The notes: generated by a model from the sequence alone, not told the origin. 64,000 nucleotides of DNA from Lindgomyces ingoldianus (GCF_010093535.1 NW_022985212.1:229647-293646); one strand, 5' to 3'; shown: positions 34,735 to 46,740, counted from the first letter of the stretch. Numbers and translations are program-made.

Positions 34735-35933
34735 ATTGATGCAGCTGTTAGCAGTGTAAACGAGAGTAGAGGTGGCTCAATTGATGGAGTAAGGGAGGGT
34801 ATCAAACGAACGGTCTATCTTGACGAAGGAACAAGAAGTAAGCAGAAGGCATGCGCAATTGCAGATGAACGATATGATGTAATGAAAACTAGCACATCGC
34901 CCGCTCGTTGGTCCCAATGCAATCACACGTGGGCGAGTTTGGCTCTGATTCATTATCGACAAATTTGTGCTCTTTTCTTACGACTCTTACACCGTATTGT
35001 ATTATCTCAGCGCACTCTGTAGCTTTCGTTGAGGTCACTGCACGCAGACCCACTGACAAAACTCAGGCCTAACTTGCCGTACCGCGTGGCTGAGTCCCGA
35101 ACGGCCCCCGCTCACCGGCTTCGGTACCTTGTTTGACTGGATGCATCTACCGAATTCTCCAGTCAGCCCATGCAGGAACACCGCAGGATTAAGGGATCCG
35201 CCAATGGCACTAGTGACTCCACTCGGTTCTCAAGTTCAGCCGAGGCCGAACGCTACCGACAACCATCTGACATGCAGGAACGTCATCGGCAACGAAAGCG
35301 ACTAGGTAAAACTACTCGATACGACCCTCCAATAACATGACATTCGATCGAATGCAGTATCCACTGCCCGGTTCATCCTTCCATTCGATCGTACTTAGTT
35401 CCTGGTCTAGCTCTCTTTGGATCTGTAAATAGCATGAAAGTTGCCAGTACGTTGAAGCCTGAGATTCGTTTATTCCAGAGATTCTGTCTAGTGTCTACCC
35501 ATTTCAAAGAAGCCCGAAACGCGATGTAGCACAGTCGCAGTTGACTAAGTGTCTCTACGATAGCTGCTGCAACACTACCTTCTTCAGACTAGCAGGAATC
35601 TTTAGAACCTTCGCTTCCGAATAAAGCGCGCCTGCTTTGTCTACACTATGTTGGAAGCGTACAATACTACAGCCACGTTGATCGGCATCGGCGTAAGGCT
35701 ATTTCGAATGCTAAGCGTCTAGTGCTTACCATGGGCTGTGTGCTAGCTGCGGAACGGTTAAATGGAACTTCTTGTCTGCTCACGTACTCCTTGGCGTTGT
35801 CATCGCTAGCTTTAAGAGCCAGTCTGCCTATCGTTGATAGATTGTGAGCTTCTATCTATCATCATCATTACTACTTTCAAGGCCACAATCTATGCAAACA
35901 CCAACCCTATAGCCAACACCATAGCCACCTACA
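34735..35933. promoter_or_regulatory. Shared divergent promoter region of FAS beta and acyl-CoA ligase
   Basis: About 1.2 kb separates the two start codons and contains no convincing gene. At 35341-35354 there is a perfect palindrome, CATTCGATCGAATG, and its half CATTCGATCG recurs at 35382-35391. TCGATACGA at 35316-35324 is a related spaced TCG/CGA arrangement, of the kind bound by fungal Zn2Cys6 factors. An E-box core, CACGTG, lies at 34926-34931. Binding is inference. Confidence 0.5.
35341..35354. promoter_or_regulatory. 14-bp palindrome, candidate operator
   Basis: CATTCGATCGAATG is a perfect inverted repeat about 600 bp from each start codon of the divergent pair. The half site is repeated 28 bp further on. 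The binding protein is unknown. Confidence 0.4.
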
Positions 35934-37876
35934 ATGGTCTTTACTGCCCCCGCATGGGTACCACACCTGCCCTTCGATCCTCCGGATTCGGTTCCTCTTC
36001 ATCAGTTCCAGTTTGATGAAGCATATGGCCGCTGTCCATTTCAATTGTCTAAAAGCCCCTTTACCTGTGCACTCTCCGGCGCGACCAACCCTGTCTTGGA
36101 TGTAAAACAGCGCGTCGAACACCTTGCTCAGGGTTTGGCAAAAGATATGGGATGGAAGCCTAACATAGGAAGCGAGTGGAACAAGGTCGTGAACATTTTT
36201 AGCTTGAATCATGTAAGTCTGACCTGGGGAGCGGAGTTGAGGATAATTAGCCTGACACGTTCCTCTCTCAGATTGACTACATGACTTTGACCTGGGCGAT
36301 CCAACGCCTCAACGGCATCTGCACCCCGGCCAGTGCTTCATCTACAGTTGAAGATTTGGAGTTCCAACTTCGTGATTCGCAAGCCAAAGCTATCTTCACA
36401 TGCGAGCCCCTCCTCCCAATCGCGCTGCAGGCTGCGGCAGCTGTAGGTATTCCAGAGAACCACGTGTACTTGATAGATCGTTCAGATCAGACTCGCACTT
36501 CTACAAACCTGTCCTGCAGCCGAAAATCGGTACAGGATCTAGTTACTGAAGGAGGAAAAGAACCCTGCTTGGATGCAATGCTGTGGGAGCCAGGACAAGG
36601 TGCTCGACAACTGGCTTTCCTTTGCTACTCAAGCGGAACATCTGGTCGCCCGGTATGCTGTCCACCCAAACGACGATATCTGAAGCCTAAATGCTAACGG
36701 AAGCGTATCAGAAAGGAGTCCAGATTACTCATCAGAACATGATAGCGAACGTTCTACAATCTTTCGCTTTGGATAGTGGCCGACGAAAACTGAAAGAGAA
36801 AAATGGACCTTCGAGAACATACACTGAATACTCTTTAGGGGTTCTACCCATGAGCCATGCGTATACACTTACCGTCTTACAGCTCGCTACGTACCGGGGA
36901 GACGGTATTCTAGTACTGCCAAATCCTGATTTGATAGCTTGTTTCAAGGTTATCTCTAAATACAGGATTTCCACACTGTGGCTTGTTAGTATTACTCTTT
37001 CTAGCCGTCCGAGGCCATCACTGACGCCATCTTCAAGGTGCCGGCCCTGATTGAAATGATTCTCAAGATCCGCAACATCGCCATCGGATATGATCTCACC
37101 AGCGTGGACAATATCGTGAGTGGGGCTGCACCGCTTCCAGAAAAGACAGCAGATGCTCTACAAAGACTATTGCCACAATGTCGTATTCGACAAGGTTACG
37201 GTAAATTGCGCATGTCGATCCTGCTTCCACTCTTGCTGATGTTTCATCAATAGGCCTCACCGAAGCAAGCACCGTTGTCTGCTGGACTCCCGATCATGAT
37301 ATTTGGTTCAAGTCCGTGGGATCCCTTTTGCCAGGCTGTGAAGCAAAAATCATTCTCGCAGATGGCTCAGAGGTTTCAGAACATGGTGTACCTGGAGAGT
37401 TGTTTGTAAGATCACCTTCTATTAGCATGGGCTATCACAATGATCCTCAGAATACCAATGACACATTTGTGGACGGTTGGTTGCGTACTGGCGATCAAGC
37501 GATGGTCTGCAAATCACCGTTGGGCAACGAACACGTCGTCATCACCGACCGAATCAAGGACCTCATTAAGGTTAGAGGGCACCAAGTCTCTCCCTTAGAG
37601 CTCGAGACTTTCTTGCTTACTCATCCTGCTGTCTCCGATTGCTGTGTAGTACCAGTTCCGGATGCACGCTCAGGGGAGGTGCCGAAAGCATTTGTCGTCA
37701 AACACGAGCAGTATCGCAACAGCAATTGTGACGAGCAAGTATTAAGGCACGAGATTCAGGAATACGTAAAAGAGAGCAAAGCTGATTACAAACGTCTGGC
37801 AGGCGGTGTTGAATTTATAGAGGTCGTCCCAAGAGGCCCAGGTGGGAAACTACTCAGGAGAATGCTGCGTGCATAA
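35934..37876 (+). CDS. Acyl-CoA ligase / 4-coumarate-CoA ligase-like adenylating enzyme
   Basis: ANL-superfamily enzyme that activates a carboxylic acid as acyl-AMP and usually transfers it to CoA; substrate unknown. Four introns (36213-36271, 36653-36711, 36985-37037, 37201-37253) leave 1719 nt, or 572 aa, in one frame. Key motifs: P-loop YSSGTSGRPKG from Tyr212, split by intron 2; the VSGAAPL segment; QGYGLTEAST, split by intron 4; GWLRTGD with Asp446; DRIKDLIKVRGHQVSP hinge; and GGKLLRR with catalytic Lys564 near the C-terminus. The protein ends in MLRA, so it lacks the C-terminal SKL-type peroxisomal signal found in many fungal relatives. The start at 35934 gives a normal-length N-terminus. 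Its divergent neighbour encodes FAS beta, which suggests but does not prove a fatty acid substrate. Confidence 0.93.
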
Positions 37877-37912
37877 TCAAACAGACCTTGCACGGCTCAC
37901 CAAAGGCGCTGA

Positions 37913-38096
37913 GATGATGGCGCACTTGATGGTGTTAATGCGTAGCCAAGTTGCTGAGCTTCAAGCAGCAAAATCAAGCAGCCGCAAAGCGCAAATCACA
38001 TAATAGAAAGCGGCTACAGAATGAAGGGGCTTTGGAGGTCGAGGACGGTATATGTCTGACTACTCTGAAGGAGTTCAATGCTCGTGATTGTAAGGG
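37913..38096 (+). pseudogene. Pogo-type transposase C-terminal relic
   Basis: Just after the ligase stop codon, the frames give MAHLMVLMRSQVAELQAA and, after a frameshift near 37970, AAAKRKSHNRKRLQNEGAL and ICLTTLKEFNAR. This matches the basic tail of the pogo-like transposases elsewhere in the window (AANKAATRRRLHKRKQI, CLTALKEFRARS). GC content is normal and it is not RIP-mutated. It is a short old fragment with no terminal repeats. Confidence 0.65.
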
Positions 38097-38099
38097 TGG

Positions 38100-38443
38100 G
38101 GTTCCACACCACTCCGCGGTCACAACCAAAACGGTACGAATAATCTACCAACGGTTGATTCGCGTGCAGAATAGAGTATATATACCTTAAATTATCCCCC
38201 TAACGTATGTTCCAGGCGTCCCCTAGCCTAATCCGGAGCTCGGAGGCACGGAGGCACAGAGGCACACAGGGGACACATGCCCATGTCTCAACTGACCACC
38301 TGCGGCTCAAAGTATACTAGACCTCCCAACCGTTACAACATGGAGCTAGAAGAAGCCGTCCTACTTTTCAGTTAAAAGCTGGCTAAGCTGTCTGAGGTGT
38401 GGGTCGATCGCGCAACTGTTCCTCGCCGTAGGTTGATTATTGG
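38100..38443 (-). mobile_element. Decayed TRIM relic related to 23248-23851
   Basis: It shares, in order, with the TRIM: ACCACT...CAACCAAAA, GGTACGAATAATC (GGTGCGAATAATC in the TRIM), a GCAGAATAGAGTATATATACC promoter-like block, TATCCCCC, TCCAGGCGTC, GACCACCTGCGGC, ACTAGACCTCCCA and a terminal GTTGATTATT. Many substitutions and indels; no clear terminal repeats or target duplication. Confidence 0.65.
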
Positions 38444-39600
38444 AGCTACTATCAGCCTCCACGCCCTCAGATACTTGCACCAGATGATCAGCCAGGACTG
38501 TAGAAAAGCTCTGACACTTCCCTACCTTGTTCCCGTAAAGACAGCCTGCAGTGTGCCTAGGTCGTTAGGATCCGCCTCAAACTTGTGCACCGGTTGGTTA
38601 GCAAGCAGGCCTAGTACATCGCCTACACAGATGGTGAGGCTGTATCCAAGTGAAGGAAGCCGAAGGAAGCCGAGGCTAATAAGCGTAATGATAGAGTAGC
38701 AGTTGCCAAGGGGTTAGCGTGACCACGTTGGTAGGTCGCAGAAGCGATTGCAAGCCATATACATACCCTTGTCTCCACTGTCGGAGTGATAGGCTGTTCC
38801 CTCGCCAGACGAGAAGGCCACCACAGGGTCGATATCGCCCATGCGAAAAGAGGATGTGTTCTGCTGGCCCTCGCCATCGCGTAGAATCACTTGGCAGAGA
38901 TGCAGAGGCTCTGCATCTTATGAGGGGGTGTGTACAGTTTCGCCGGCAGATGTGTTGCGAATTGTGTTGCGTGATCATGCAGGTATGCGAGAAGCTGGTG
39001 AGGTGTATTCTATTCGTCCAGGTGCTGTTCTGCAGAGTATTTATTAATATATATTGTGGGAAAGGCAGTAGGAGCCATTGTTGCTCAGGGAAGGAAGGTT
39101 TCCTCATCGGGAAAGCGACAAGGTGCCCAGGGCTGATCATCTTGGCTTGATGTCTTCCTTACGGTAGCATTGTTGGTTCGGTAGGAGATGGAGCAAGTAG
39201 GTGCGAACCTAGAGAGAGAGGTTCAGGAGGAGCATAACTGACATTTCAGAGAGCATCGATGTGGCACGGTTACCCGCAAAGGTATTGTATGTTACATTAA
39301 TACTGTATTACTAAGCGTATACTAAGCGTGTCTACAAGCCACTCGCTTGACATCCGTAGGCTAGCTATTTCGGAATCTTGGCGATTGAATCTTGGCTATT
39401 GTATCCTAGTACGACAGGGATTCTCTCAAAGCTAAGAGTGTAAAAAGCGTGAGGCCGATTTTAAAGGGGGCTGTATCGACTCGTTGATATGGCAGTATCA
39501 TCACGCTGTAGGTAAGCATAGCGTTGTACCAGCAGACCCCGCAGCTGTCTAAACGAGAAAAAGTCAAATGGGACTAAGCGACCATACGCGCGCCGGGGAA
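38444..39600. other. Intergenic, no gene assigned
   Basis: Short frames on both strands only. A minus-strand exon-like stretch near 38770-38850 (GDIDPVVAFSSGEGTAYHSD) with a GT donor after it looks partly coding but could not be linked to a family. GAGGGGGTGTGTACAG at about 38922 resembles a polypurine-tract/LTR junction. Confidence 0.35.
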
Positions 39601-39717
39601 TTGTAGGATTGTAGGATTGCAGGATTGCAGGATTGCAGGATTGTAGGATTGCAGGATTTCGGGATTTCAGGATGGCAGGATTGTCGGATTTCAGGAATGC
39701 CGGATTGTAGGATTAGG
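39601..39717 (+). repeat. 9-bp minisatellite upstream of the ABC transporter gene
   Basis: About thirteen units of GGATTGCAG with variants (GGATTGTAG, GGATTTCGG, GGATGGCAG) end about 370 bp before the transporter start codon. It lies in the probable promoter region. Confidence 0.9.
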
Positions 39718-39850
39718 GATCATCCCCCGCTTTAGCGGAGCAACTTCAGATTTATTGGCATGACCTAGTGCTGATCTTAAGGTCCACTAACACTCTTTGT
39801 AGAATTGCGACATCTGACGGAGCTACCAGCGGGCCAATAGGCGTTACGAA

Positions 39851-39860
39851 GTCACGTGAC
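39851..39860. promoter_or_regulatory. E-box palindrome GTCACGTGAC
   Basis: A 10-bp palindrome with a CACGTG core, 229 bp before the ABC transporter ATG. It is a candidate bHLH-type site by sequence only. Confidence 0.35.
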
Positions 39861-40088
39861 CCTCCATGGATCAAAAACCAACTGTTTGTGGTCTCTTATT
39901 GGAGGATCCTTGAAGGGTAGAACCTTGTTCTCTCCAGGTAACGCACCGTTCTTGGAATTTTCAAACCTCCAAAGAATCGCAGGATCGCATCTCTCACGTT
40001 GCGAAAACCTCCACCGAATTTCATCGATAACTCCGCAGGTGGACGACGACAAGCTTTACCTATACTTGAGCGCTGCTATCGATCAATC

Positions 40089-43000
40089 ATGTCCCAAAGC
40101 ACGAATTCCTCGTCAGGGGTGGCGATTGACGAGGAACATGGGCCACCATCAGAGGAAGTCAGGATACCTATGGCTGGTCCTAATGAAGAAGAGAAGGAGA
40201 TTATCAACAGGCAACTTGTAGCACCAACACTGACCATTGGATATTTCGCGCTGTTTCGATATGCAAACATGAACGAATTGATCATCATGGTAATCGCGCT
40301 AGTCGCGTCCATCGCTGCTGGAGCGACCATGCCCCTTATGACGGTGCGTCTACTCAAAGTCATTCCTCTGTCGAAAAGGAATATCCTTGACGCATTTCCT
40401 TCCGTATGAATGGGCTGTATATATTCACAAAGGCCTTTAAGAGAGACCACACTCCCGTGAATGCCTATTCATTCATTTAGTTCATTTAATCCTCAACCAT
40501 GTAACTAACGTCTGGGTAGCTTGTGTATGGCAATTTTACAGCTAGCTTCACTTCGTTTTCCGTCCATTCAGTGGCTGCAAAGCATTTCCAGGACCAAATC
40601 AACCAGTACACACTTTATTTCGTTTACCTTGGTATGCCTCCTTCTGGCTCCTCCTAAAGTTCAAACTGATATAGTTCTAGGTTTTGCGTCATTCATCATG
40701 TCGTGGATCAGTTTTGTCGGCTTTTCCTACTCGGGAGAGCGTATAACGCAACAGATCCGCGAGTTGTATTTACGTGCAATCTTCAGGCAAAATATCGCTT
40801 TTTTTGACTTCCTCGGCCCAGGCGAGGTCACCACGCGTATTAGCTCCGATATGAACATAGTGCAAGATGGCATTGGACACAAGATCGGGTTATTTATCAC
40901 AGGAGTCTCCACCTTTGTGTGTGCCATTATTATTGGCTTCATACGGTCTTGGAAGCTCTCGTTGATCATGCTCTCTGGGACTGTAGCCCTGCTCATGATA
41001 ATGGGTCTCAACGGGACTATGATGAAGAAGACTCAGACCCTTTCGATGGACGAATATGCTACAGCTGCTTCACTTGCCGAAGAGATTCTCGCTTCGGCTC
41101 GCAATGTTGCCGCCTACGGAACCCAGAATCGGTTCCAACAGAAATACAAGATCTTCCTGGACAGGGCATCCAATCACGACTTCAAAGCCAAGCTTTGGCT
41201 GTCACTAATGATCGCTGATGTGATGGCAATTCTGAACCTTCAATATGCGCTGGCTTTCTGGCAAGGGAACAGATTTCTGCATAACGGAGAATTGGGGGTT
41301 TCCAGCATTGTTACCGTTGTGATGGTGATTATGACCGCCGGATTCTCTATCGGTAGTACCCTACCACATATCCAGGCTTTCGGCGCAGCAACTGCAGCCG
41401 CGAACAAGGTATTTAACACCATTGAGCGCAAATCTCCGATTGACCCGGAGTCAGACGACGGAGATATACCGGAGAGCTTCGTGGGTAACATCGAGTTTAA
41501 AAACGTGAGGCACATATACCCATCTCGGCCAGACACTACGGTTTTGACAGACTTTAACTTGAAGGTACCCTCAGGCAAGATGATTGCGCTCGTTGGGGCC
41601 TCGGGGAGTGGAAAGTCGACAATCATAGGTCTCTTAGAACGGTTCTATCTGCCTGTGAAGGGTCAGATTCTCTTAGACGACAAGGATATTACGACGCTCA
41701 ACCTGAGATGGCTCAGACAACATATGGCTGTCGTCAGCCAAGAGCCTGTTTTATTCAGCACAACGATTTATGACAGCATCGCACACGGTCTGGTCAATAC
41801 CGAGTATGCCGATGCATCAAAGGAAAGGAGGACGGAGCTCATTGAGAGAGCGGCACGCATCGCCAACGCCCACGACTTCATCAGCAACCTACCAGAGAAG
41901 TACCAAACCAAGGTTGGAGAACGTGGCAACCTTCTCTCGGGTGGGCAGAAGCAACGTATTGCAATTGCACGTGCTGTCGTTTCAGACCCTAAAATTCTTC
42001 TACTCGATGAAGCTACAGCAGCCCTCGATACAAAGTTAGAAAGAACTGTTCAAGAAGCGCTCGATCGTGCAGCAGAGGGTCGGACCACCATCGTCATTGC
42101 TCACCGACTCTCAACCATAAAGCAAGCCGACAATATCGTTGTCATGTCGAAGGGACGGATTGTCGAGCAAGGCACGCATGATGAGCTATGTAGACTTGAT
42201 TGCGTGTATGCCAGCCTCGTTCAGGCTCAGGAACTTATTTCAAAGATCAACACAGGTAACCGTATGTCGGTTCAGATCGATCCCGAGAAAGAGGATGTTA
42301 TCGAGGAAAGCGAAAAGCCTGCTCTGGCTCGAGCGGTGACGTCCATACCATCAATGGTTGCGAAGACACCTGAGAAAGAGGAGGGAACAGATCACAGCAC
42401 CTGGGCGCTTGTTAAGTTCACTTGGAAGATTAATACAGGCGAGCACATGACAATGGCGATCGGATTGATCTTCAGCTTCCTCGCTGGCTGTGACCCGGCT
42501 ATTCAAGCCATCTTCTTAGGAAACTCGATCAACTCCCTTCTTTCACCAGGCACATCACTAAGCAGCCTAGGAGTAGGCTTTTGGTGCTGGATGTTCTTCA
42601 TGCTTGGTCTCGTCAATTGGTTATTCCACTTCGCTCATGGCTTAACGCTCTCTAGAAGCTCAGCCCGTCTGATTGGGAACGTGCGCCAGAGCGCGTTTGC
42701 CGCCATGCTCCGTCAAGATATGGAGTTCTACGATAGTGATATGGTCACATCTGGCGCCCTCGCGAACTTCCTGTCATTGGAATCGAACCGCCTGGCCGGA
42801 TTGAGTGGTTCCACACTTGGCACTATCGTCAGCGCTGTGGCCTCCGTATTTGTTGCGATCATTGTCGGATGCGCATTTGGTTGGAAGCTAGCCCTTGTCT
42901 GCACTTCCACAATTCCACTTGTTCTTGCGTGCGGTTACTTCCGAATCAAAGCAATTATTAGTATGGAGAAACGTACAAATGGGAGCTCAGATGCGGCATC

Positions 43001-44206
43001 CTTTGCGTGCGAAACTGCGTCGTCGATCCGCACTGTCGCTACTCTATCGCTCGAAAAGCATCTCCTCCACGAATACCATGGCAAGCTCGGCGACCAGGCC
43101 AGAGACAACCTCAGGTTTATGAACGTCTCTGGTGGTCTGTTTGCCTTATCGGAAGGCTTAATTTTACTCATCCTTGCATTCGTATTCTGGTATGGCGGTG
43201 GCTTGATGCTCGCCCAGGAATACACGGTCTTGCAATTCTTTACTATCTACCTCGCCATCATAGGCGCCGCTCAAAGTGCGGGCACGATCTTCACTTTCGC
43301 TCCTGATATGGGCGAGGCACGTAAAGCTGCTGCCCTCTTGAAGTCTTTCGTCAATCGCGTTCCGAAGATCGATCACTGGTCTACCAATGGCAAAAATGTT
43401 AACACTTTGAGCGGTAAAATCCAACTACAAGACGTGCGGTTCACATATCCCGGAAGACCACATCATTCCGTTCTGCACGGTATCAGTATCTGCGCCGAAC
43501 CAGGACAGTTTGTTGCACTTGTTGGTGCGAGTGGAAGTGGCAAAAGCACGGTGTTGCAGCTTCTTGAGCGCTTTTACGACCCAACCAGGGGTGCCGTATT
43601 TGTCGACGAAGTGGATCTAAAGGACTATAACTTGCAAGACTATCGAGCTCAGCTGGCGATTGTAAGTCAAGAGACGACGCTATACACTGGAACGATCCGT
43701 GAGAATGTGCTCGCCGATAAGGAGGACGTGTCTGACGATGCAGTCATACAGGCGTGCAAGGATGGTAAGTGCATTGAATAGTGCTATGTGAGACTCACAC
43801 TGACGAAGCCACAGCAAATATCTACGAATTTGTCATGTCACTCCCCGATGGCTTCAACACCCTCGTCGGCGCAAAAGGCGCCCTCCTATCCGGCGGCCAG
43901 CGCCAACGAATAGCCATCGCGCGGGCCCTCCTGCGTAATCCCAAAGTCCTCCTTCTTGATGAAGCCACATCCGCGCTCGACTCAGCGTCCGAGCGGGTGG
44001 TTCAAGCTGCCTTAGACCTGGCCGCTCGGGGCCGCACAACGATTGCGATTGCGCATCGTTTGAGTACCATTCAACACGCTGATGTTATTTATGTGTTTGA
44101 CCAAGGGAATATTGTAGAGAAGGGAAAGCATGAGGAACTGGTGAAGAAGAAAGGGGTTTATTGGGAATTGGCGAAATTGCAGGCGATGGGTGCGCCGCAA
44201 TTCTAA
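40089..44206 (+). CDS. Full-size ABC-B (MDR type) multidrug-type transporter
   Basis: ATP-driven exporter with two membrane domains and two nucleotide-binding domains (TMD-NBD-TMD-NBD), expected in the plasma membrane. Three introns (40344-40519, 40632-40674, 43765-43814) leave 3849 nt, or 1282 aa. NBD1: Walker [10 protein letters not shown] with Lys436, Q-loop VSQEP, signature LSGGQKQR, Walker [14 protein letters not shown]-loop IAHRLST. NBD2: GASGSGKST with Lys1079, [32 protein letters not shown]. Both sites look catalytically complete. The ATG at 40089 is chosen over one at 39999 because it gives the usual cytosolic tail before TM1 ([20 protein letters not shown]). The first intron is long (176 bp) and the second short (43 bp), so these junctions are the least sure. 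It may export a product of the nearby FAS/ligase genes or xenobiotics. Confidence 0.94.
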
Positions 44207-45640
44207 TATGGTTTTCCTTTTAGATTTTCTTGTATAGAACTCATAGACTTGATGTGGATCACTTCTAGAGGATCAAGACTCCGTCTTCATCTGCTCACAA
44301 ACAGTCTTCTTCAACATCTTCATGTAAACTAGCATACTGTAGGGCACACTACTTAGCGCGCACAGGGCCTCTGTAGATTAGTATTAGCGCACTTTGTAGC
44401 TGAGTCCTTACCCACTCACTTAGCATAACACCTAACGCTTAGCATGTCCCCTACGTTAATATATTAATCGCATATAACTAATACAAGATGCTAGAACTTG
44501 TAAGAGTGCAGCTTATTAACACTAATGCCGATATTAGTACTTAGCTAAAAATGCTAAGTTTCTTAGTCTATTAAAACTACAGGCTGTCCTCTACACAACT
44601 AATACTCCTCTACATAATCACCCCCACTGCCGTCTCTCTACAAATAAAACCCTCTTATGAATCTGCTACGTAAGGTCAGAACGTCTCTTTAGCTTAGGTG
44701 TACACTTAACAAAGTTGTTTGCCTAGCTCTTACTAATACGCTTTTTATTACAAATACGCTTTTTATTACAAATACGCTTTTTATTACATTTATATAGTAG
44801 TTCGTTAGCTATATTTTATACTAAAACCTTTAACAGCAGCAGGCTATATAAAGTAAAGTTAAAAATGCTTTTAATAATTTGTTCTTTCTAACTTATTAAA
44901 GTGTTTTAAGTTTAGCTTATAGTTTTATCAAGTATATCTTTAATTATATTAATATTATTAGTAAGACTTGCTTTGCTTATATTTTTAGTATCTAAGAACG
45001 CTAGTTTTTCTTTTAGTTTAATAAAGTTGTAGAATCTTCTTGTTAGGTAATTTAAGCTTAGTTATTCTAGAATTTAAAAAATCTTTTGTAATATAACATA
45101 TATAATATCTTAAAAAGTAGTATTATAAGTAACTTTCTAAAAGGTATAGTATATAGTGTTTAGTATACTATAGCTTCTAATTATATACAACTTAAATAAA
45201 AGCTTTAGTTGTAAAGCTGTAGTTTATATAGCTTGTTATCTTTATACAACTTTTTAAGATGTTTAGAAGCTCTAGTACCGTAGATAATTAAAATAAAAAG
45301 TAATAAACTTGATAAAGAGATTTATTCTACACTTTTACACACTTTATATAGTATTTAATTAAGCTATAGAATACTTTTATATCTTTTATAACGTATTCTA
45401 CCACCGAGACAGCTGAACAACTAAGCCGGCTAGCATGAAACACATAACGTGTTCCACCACTCATCTGCTAACACTAGTCATCCGCTGGCCCTAAAAGCTA
45501 CTAAAAATAATAAAAATTACATTTTAAAATCTTAACAACACTTTAAACAAAGAACTAACAACGTTTAATATTATCCTTTTTACCTCCCTAGTGTATGCTA
45601 TATAAGTATAAAAGAAACCTATATTATAACACTTAAGATG
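44207..45640. other. Downstream region grading into AT-rich repeats, no gene
   Basis: Ordinary composition ends near 44330. A triple 19-20-bp tandem repeat of ACGCTTTTTATTACAAAT lies at about 44728-44790. A GC-richer patch at 45389-45490 contains two near-direct copies of TAACGTRTTCYACCAC about 66 bp apart. No reading frame recognised. Confidence 0.45.
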
Positions 45641-46740
45641 ACGTACTTTATAGGCAAGTTGCTTACACACCTAAGTTACTTACTTTTACTAAGACTTTAC
45701 TAAACTACTTTTCTTACACTAATGCACTCCTAACAACATTACTTAGATGTACTAAAAGAATATTAGATATAGCTTATACTTTAGGCTTTTAAATAAAATG
45801 TAACACTTTTAAAGTAACATACTATAGCTATGTATAAGGTTTTTTATAAAATAATAAATAACTAATACACTAAATAACTTTTATAAGCTAATTTTATAGC
45901 TAACCTATAAAAGCTAAGTAATAATAAAAATTAAGTAATTATTAAGCACATACTTAAGCTATATATGTAAAAAGATTTCCTCTTAGCTAGTAGCTATAGC
46001 TAATATAGCTAATTTTTTGCACACTAAGTAAAATCTAAGCTATATTAGCATAAACTAGCTTAGTATGTTTATAAAGTGCTAACTAGAGCTTAAAGTAAAG
46101 TTTTAAGTATAAGTATATTTAGTAAATATCTAGCCTATTATAAAGCTTATTTTATTAAAGTTATATATATTATTATTTTAAATGCTATACTTAGCTTTAA
46201 TATTCTTTATAAAGCTAAACTAGCTTTAAATTTCTTTAAAACTCTTATAAAAAGCTTTTTTATAGTTATAGTTATACTTAAACTTTACTTTAAGTTTTAA
46301 ATAACACTTTATAAACATACTAAGCTAGTTTATGCTAACATAGCCTAAATTATGCTTAGTGTGTAAAGAATTAGCTATATTAGCTATAGCTACTAGCTAA
46401 AAGAAAAATTCTTAAGTATATAGCTTAAGTATATGCTTAATAATTACTTACTTTTTATTATTACTTAGCTTTTATAAGTTAGCTATAAAATTAGCTTATA
46501 AAGGTTATCTAGTATATTAGTTATTTATTATTTTTTAAAAACTCTATACATAGCTACAGCATGTTACTTTAAAAGTGTTACATTTTATTTAAAAGCCTAA
46601 ATTATAAGCTATATTTAATGTTCTTCTAGTATGTCTAAGTAGTGTTGTTAGGAATACATTAGTGTAAAAAGAGTAGTTTAGTAAAGTCTTAGTAAAAGTA
46701 AGTAACTTAGGTGTGTAAGCAACTTGCCTATAAAGTACGT
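45641..46740. mobile_element. Fold-back pogo-type element B6 (1100 bp)
   Basis: Ends ACGTACTTTATAGGCAAG and ...CTTGCCTATAAAGTACGT; same size as B5 and the same two inverted transposase 5' ends. It is heavily RIP-mutated. The right flank is TA, the left flank TG, which may be a mutated duplication. Confidence 0.8.

Noticed and set aside
38676..39150. Minus-strand gene with an intron near 38700-38770
   Set aside because: One exon-like stretch looks coding, but phases on either side do not join into a recognisable protein.
39999..40088. Upstream ATG for the ABC transporter
   Set aside because: It would add 30 residues unlike the usual N-terminus; the ATG at 40089 gives a normal 1282-aa protein.
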